A DNA stretch of 64,000 nt, from the NCBI GenBank assembly GCA_035772405.1, contig JAYKKM010000079.1:499001-563000 (forward strand), written 5' to 3'. The notes below the pieces were generated by a model. The model had not been told where the DNA came from and ran no database searches. It saw only the letters and a list, made by a program, of their open reading frames with translations. Position 1 is the first letter of the stretch. The number at the start of each line of letters is the position of its first letter. Positions 61,270 through 64,000 of the stretch are shown in pieces. A program made the position numbers and the translations under genes. The DNA is from Chrysogorgia sp. JL179-B06. Taxonomy: Eukaryota; Cnidaria; Anthozoa; Scleralcyonacea; Chrysogorgiidae.

Positions 61270-61920
61270 TAAAAAATAAATAGGTACATCTATATTGCAG
61301 CCATGTTGGTGTACCTAACAAAAGAAGCTACTTAAAAATCTATTGTTGAGGTACATCAATATGGTGGCCATGTTGGTGTACATAACAAAAGAAGCTACTT
61401 AAAAATCTATTGTTGAGGTACATCAATATGGTGGCCATGTTGGTGTACATAACAAAAGAAGCTACTTAAAAATCTATTGTTGAGGTACACCAATATGGCA
61501 GCCATGTTGGTGTACCTAACAAAAGAAGCGACTTAAAAATCTATTGTTGAGGTACATCAATATTGCAGCCATGTTGGTGTACCTAACAAAAGAAGCTACT
61601 TAAAAATCTATTGTTGAGTACATCAATATGGCAGGCATGTTGGTGTACCTAACAAAAGAAGCTACTTAAAAATCTATTGTTGAGGTACATCAATATTGCA
61701 GCCATGTTGGTGTAGCTAACAAAAGAAGCTACTTAAAAATCTATTGTTGAGGGACATCAATATGGCAGGCATGTTGGTGTACCTAACAAAAGAAGCTACT
61801 TAAAAATCTATTGTTTTTTAGGTATACCAATATGGTGGCCATGTTGGTGTACCTAACAAAAGATCGAAGCTACTTAAACATCTATTGCAGAGATACAAGC
61901 CATGTTGGTGTGCCCAAAAT
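61270..61920 (+). repeat. ~67-bp minisatellite, right duplicate
   Basis: About ten units, same consensus as 18330-19012, but the order of GGTGGCC, TTGCAGCC and GGCAGGC variants differs. Confidence 0.9.
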
Positions 61921-62217
61921 GAGTACATTAGTAGGTGTAATGTTTATTGGTGCAAACGTTAGAAAGGATTAATAAGGTCTTACAACATAATAATAATAAT
62001 GTATAAACTAATGTATAAACTATTGAAAATAATGTATAAACTATTGAAACATTCACTTGGTGATGCAATTGAGTCTTCGTATATATTGGCTTATATATAT
62101 TGTTAGTGTAACTAACGCGAGGTACACTTAAATCGATTGACAAAATGCGTCCTTGACGGTTGTTATTCTGGATTTCCATTAAGCACTCTTTCAACGGTTT
62201 TTACTACATCGTCTATA

Positions 62218-62391
<174 letters not shown>

Positions 62392-62562
62392 TCTAAACAA
62401 TTAATGCGATAAAGTTAAATTATTGGATTAATTACTAAAACAACATTTCAGTTTTGGAAAGCCTACATTTCAGCGTCTGCCCCATTCTGTTCTAATATTG
62501 CAGAGTGTGATCAGCGGAATGTACTACAGGGCCGCAGGCTCACTTTGGCTTAAGTCTTGACC

Positions 62563-63142
62563 TTAGGCTTCCTCATCCAGATATGTTCTGTTTGTTTTCT
62601 TTGGCGCGTTGGGCAGAATAAAACTTGCTGCTTTCGCGCGCATGAACTGCAACTGGAGATTATCATACTTTGGAGGTGGTTCTACGCTCGTGGCAGACAG
62701 TTCTACGCTCGCAGGCCGTTCATAATGCGACTCCCCACCGATAACTGTATCACGTGGTATAGTGTAGACATTTGCTATGGAGTCCTTGTGAATGAATTCC
62801 AATGGGAAATCGTCCCTGGCTGATCTTCCGTCCGCGGGTAGTTGTACTTGTTTGGGTGGATTGAACTGAGCAACTCCGTCTACGGGGTAAGGTTCTTTTG
62901 TGAGAAACACTTGCTGTTTAATGTCATCCGCTGTTTCATAACTATGAGACTCTCTCTGTTGATGTGTGGCGATAGGGGTAAAGGAACCAGGTGGTGACAC
63001 TTCTGAGTAAGTGTGATCGCGGTAGTTAGTCGAATTTATAATGGCGTCTGGGTTTTCGTAGATGTGCTTCGAGTCATCAGGATTAATTTGCTGATCTTCA
63101 GTGCAGGGATTTGCTCTGTATCTAACTGTGGATTCTTTTGAA
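62563..63142 (-). CDS. second receptor gene: last exon (cytoplasmic tail)
   Basis: Acceptor TATATTTAG|TTCAAA and stop TAA exactly as in the exon at 19624-20212; 193 codons against 196. It keeps IYENP, HTYSEV, PPPKY and YDNL. It has 10 residues (QFNPPKQVQL) absent from the left copy and lacks 13 that are there. With no frameshift or stop, it is very likely expressed as part of a paralogous receptor whose membrane exon and ectodomain lie beyond position 64000. Confidence 0.9.
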
Positions 63143-63851
63143 CTAAATATAAATAGACGAAATGAGGATAGGTGAGATTTTTTGAAAGTTGATTTCAGAG
63201 AAGCGAAGAAGTTTCTAGGTGGGGGGTGATAATGGCTGTAAATTGAGATGATGGGCACGGGGGAAGTGGGGGATAACGGAAAGAAATTGAGGACGAGAAC
63301 AAGATGAGAACGAAGTTGAAGATATGAGATTGGTTTAGGAATATTAATACCCAGCAGAGCCATAGCAACATAATTTTGAAAAGAAAATTTTGTAATACTA
63401 ACGTTTCATTGCTAAACTACAGTGACAAATTACAATAAAGCAAGGAGGCATAAATGGAAAGTTACAAAGGAAATTAAAAGCGAGACAACGGAAGAACAAA
63501 GGACGTGTCGTCACAGATTGAGAAACACACCACGATGAAGGAATAAGTTAGAAAAGTGTCAAAGGAAAAGATGGCTAATGTTGGCGTTAAGAGACGGCTT
63601 AAACTTAGAAATTAATAAACTCTCTCGAATGCGTGGAGCCTGAAGATAAAATAGAAAAATCATCGCCGAAGAAACATCATGATCGGCCATTGTTTTCCGG
63701 TGTAAGGCGAAATACCCAGATGTTCAGGTACCCTAATGTGTAAAAGTCGGCATGTTTCGCCAATATACGATTAAAGGCTCTCTGCAGCGACCCACGTGAT
63801 ATATACCGCTTTGCGTAAACCGCGGGCGCAAAAGTGCAGTTATTTTGCAAA

Positions 63852-63899
63852 ATGGCGGAAATCATTTCGGAAGATACTGAGATGGACGACGAGAATTAA
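63852..63899 (+). pseudogene. broken copy of the small antisense gene
   Basis: ATGGCGGAAATCATTTCGGA opens as in the left copy, but a TAA follows after 15 codons at 63897, caused by an inserted A-rich triplet-breaking change (GAATTAAATCTGG against GAATCTGG). The upstream promoter-like region is kept. Confidence 0.75.
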
Positions 63900-64000
63900 A
63901 TCTGGAGATTCAAGAATCTGGTGGTTACAACATCAGCAGAATATGCGGAAGAGGTGGGGTATTTCTGTTCTCGTAAACTTTATATTGTCTTTTTATGCTT

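Overview
This is an AT-rich, intron-rich, repeat-laden nuclear segment from an animal. The clearest proteins are a LIM-only (LMO4-like) exon, a short-chain dehydrogenase, and a very large modular extracellular receptor. None of these fixes the phylum. The mix of Penelope-like GIY-YIG fragments, LINE 3' ends with trinucleotide tails, tRNA- and 5S-derived SINEs and many foldback/MITE elements would suit an early-branching marine animal such as a cnidarian or sponge. That assignment is inference.

Layout. 1-3.1 kb: 3' part of an LMO4-like gene on the + strand, with an 800 bp pyrimidine tract in the preceding intron. 3.1-7.7 kb: gene-free, full of inverted repeats. 7.7-14.0 kb: a two-exon 11-beta-hydroxysteroid-dehydrogenase-like SDR gene (- strand) with a 5.4 kb intron packed with repeats. 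14.1-17.0 kb: LINE 3' ends and palindromes. 17.0-22.0 kb: left copy of a segmental duplication, carrying the last exon of the receptor. 19.6-58.2 kb: one receptor gene on the - strand. Its order is signal peptide, YWTD propeller, EGF, second YWTD propeller, unknown 10-Cys module, WAP, EGF, five sushi, two HYR, follistatin/Kazal, a sixth sushi-like module, GCC2/GCC3-like Cys-rich module, probable SEA-like stretch, transmembrane helix, and a 196-residue cytoplasmic tail with PPxY and tyrosine motifs. Nearly every module sits on its own phase-1 symmetric exon; I checked splice dinucleotides and phase by hand for the 23 exons listed. The phase sum shows that at least one exon before the membrane exon is still missing from my model. 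59.7-64.0 kb: right copy of the duplication, holding the intact last exon of a second receptor gene whose body lies to the right of the window.

So the window shows one full member and the 3' end of another member of what looks like a tandem receptor family, about 43 kb apart. Since duplication, the left copy gained a Penelope-like element and the right copy gained a SINE. A small + strand two-exon reading frame with CxC motifs lies inside the receptor intron in the left copy and is broken by a stop in the right copy.

Most other open frames are LINE fragments, microsatellite translations ((TA)n, (CGTT)n, pyrimidine tract) or shadows. I saw no convincing functional tRNA, rRNA or CRISPR feature.
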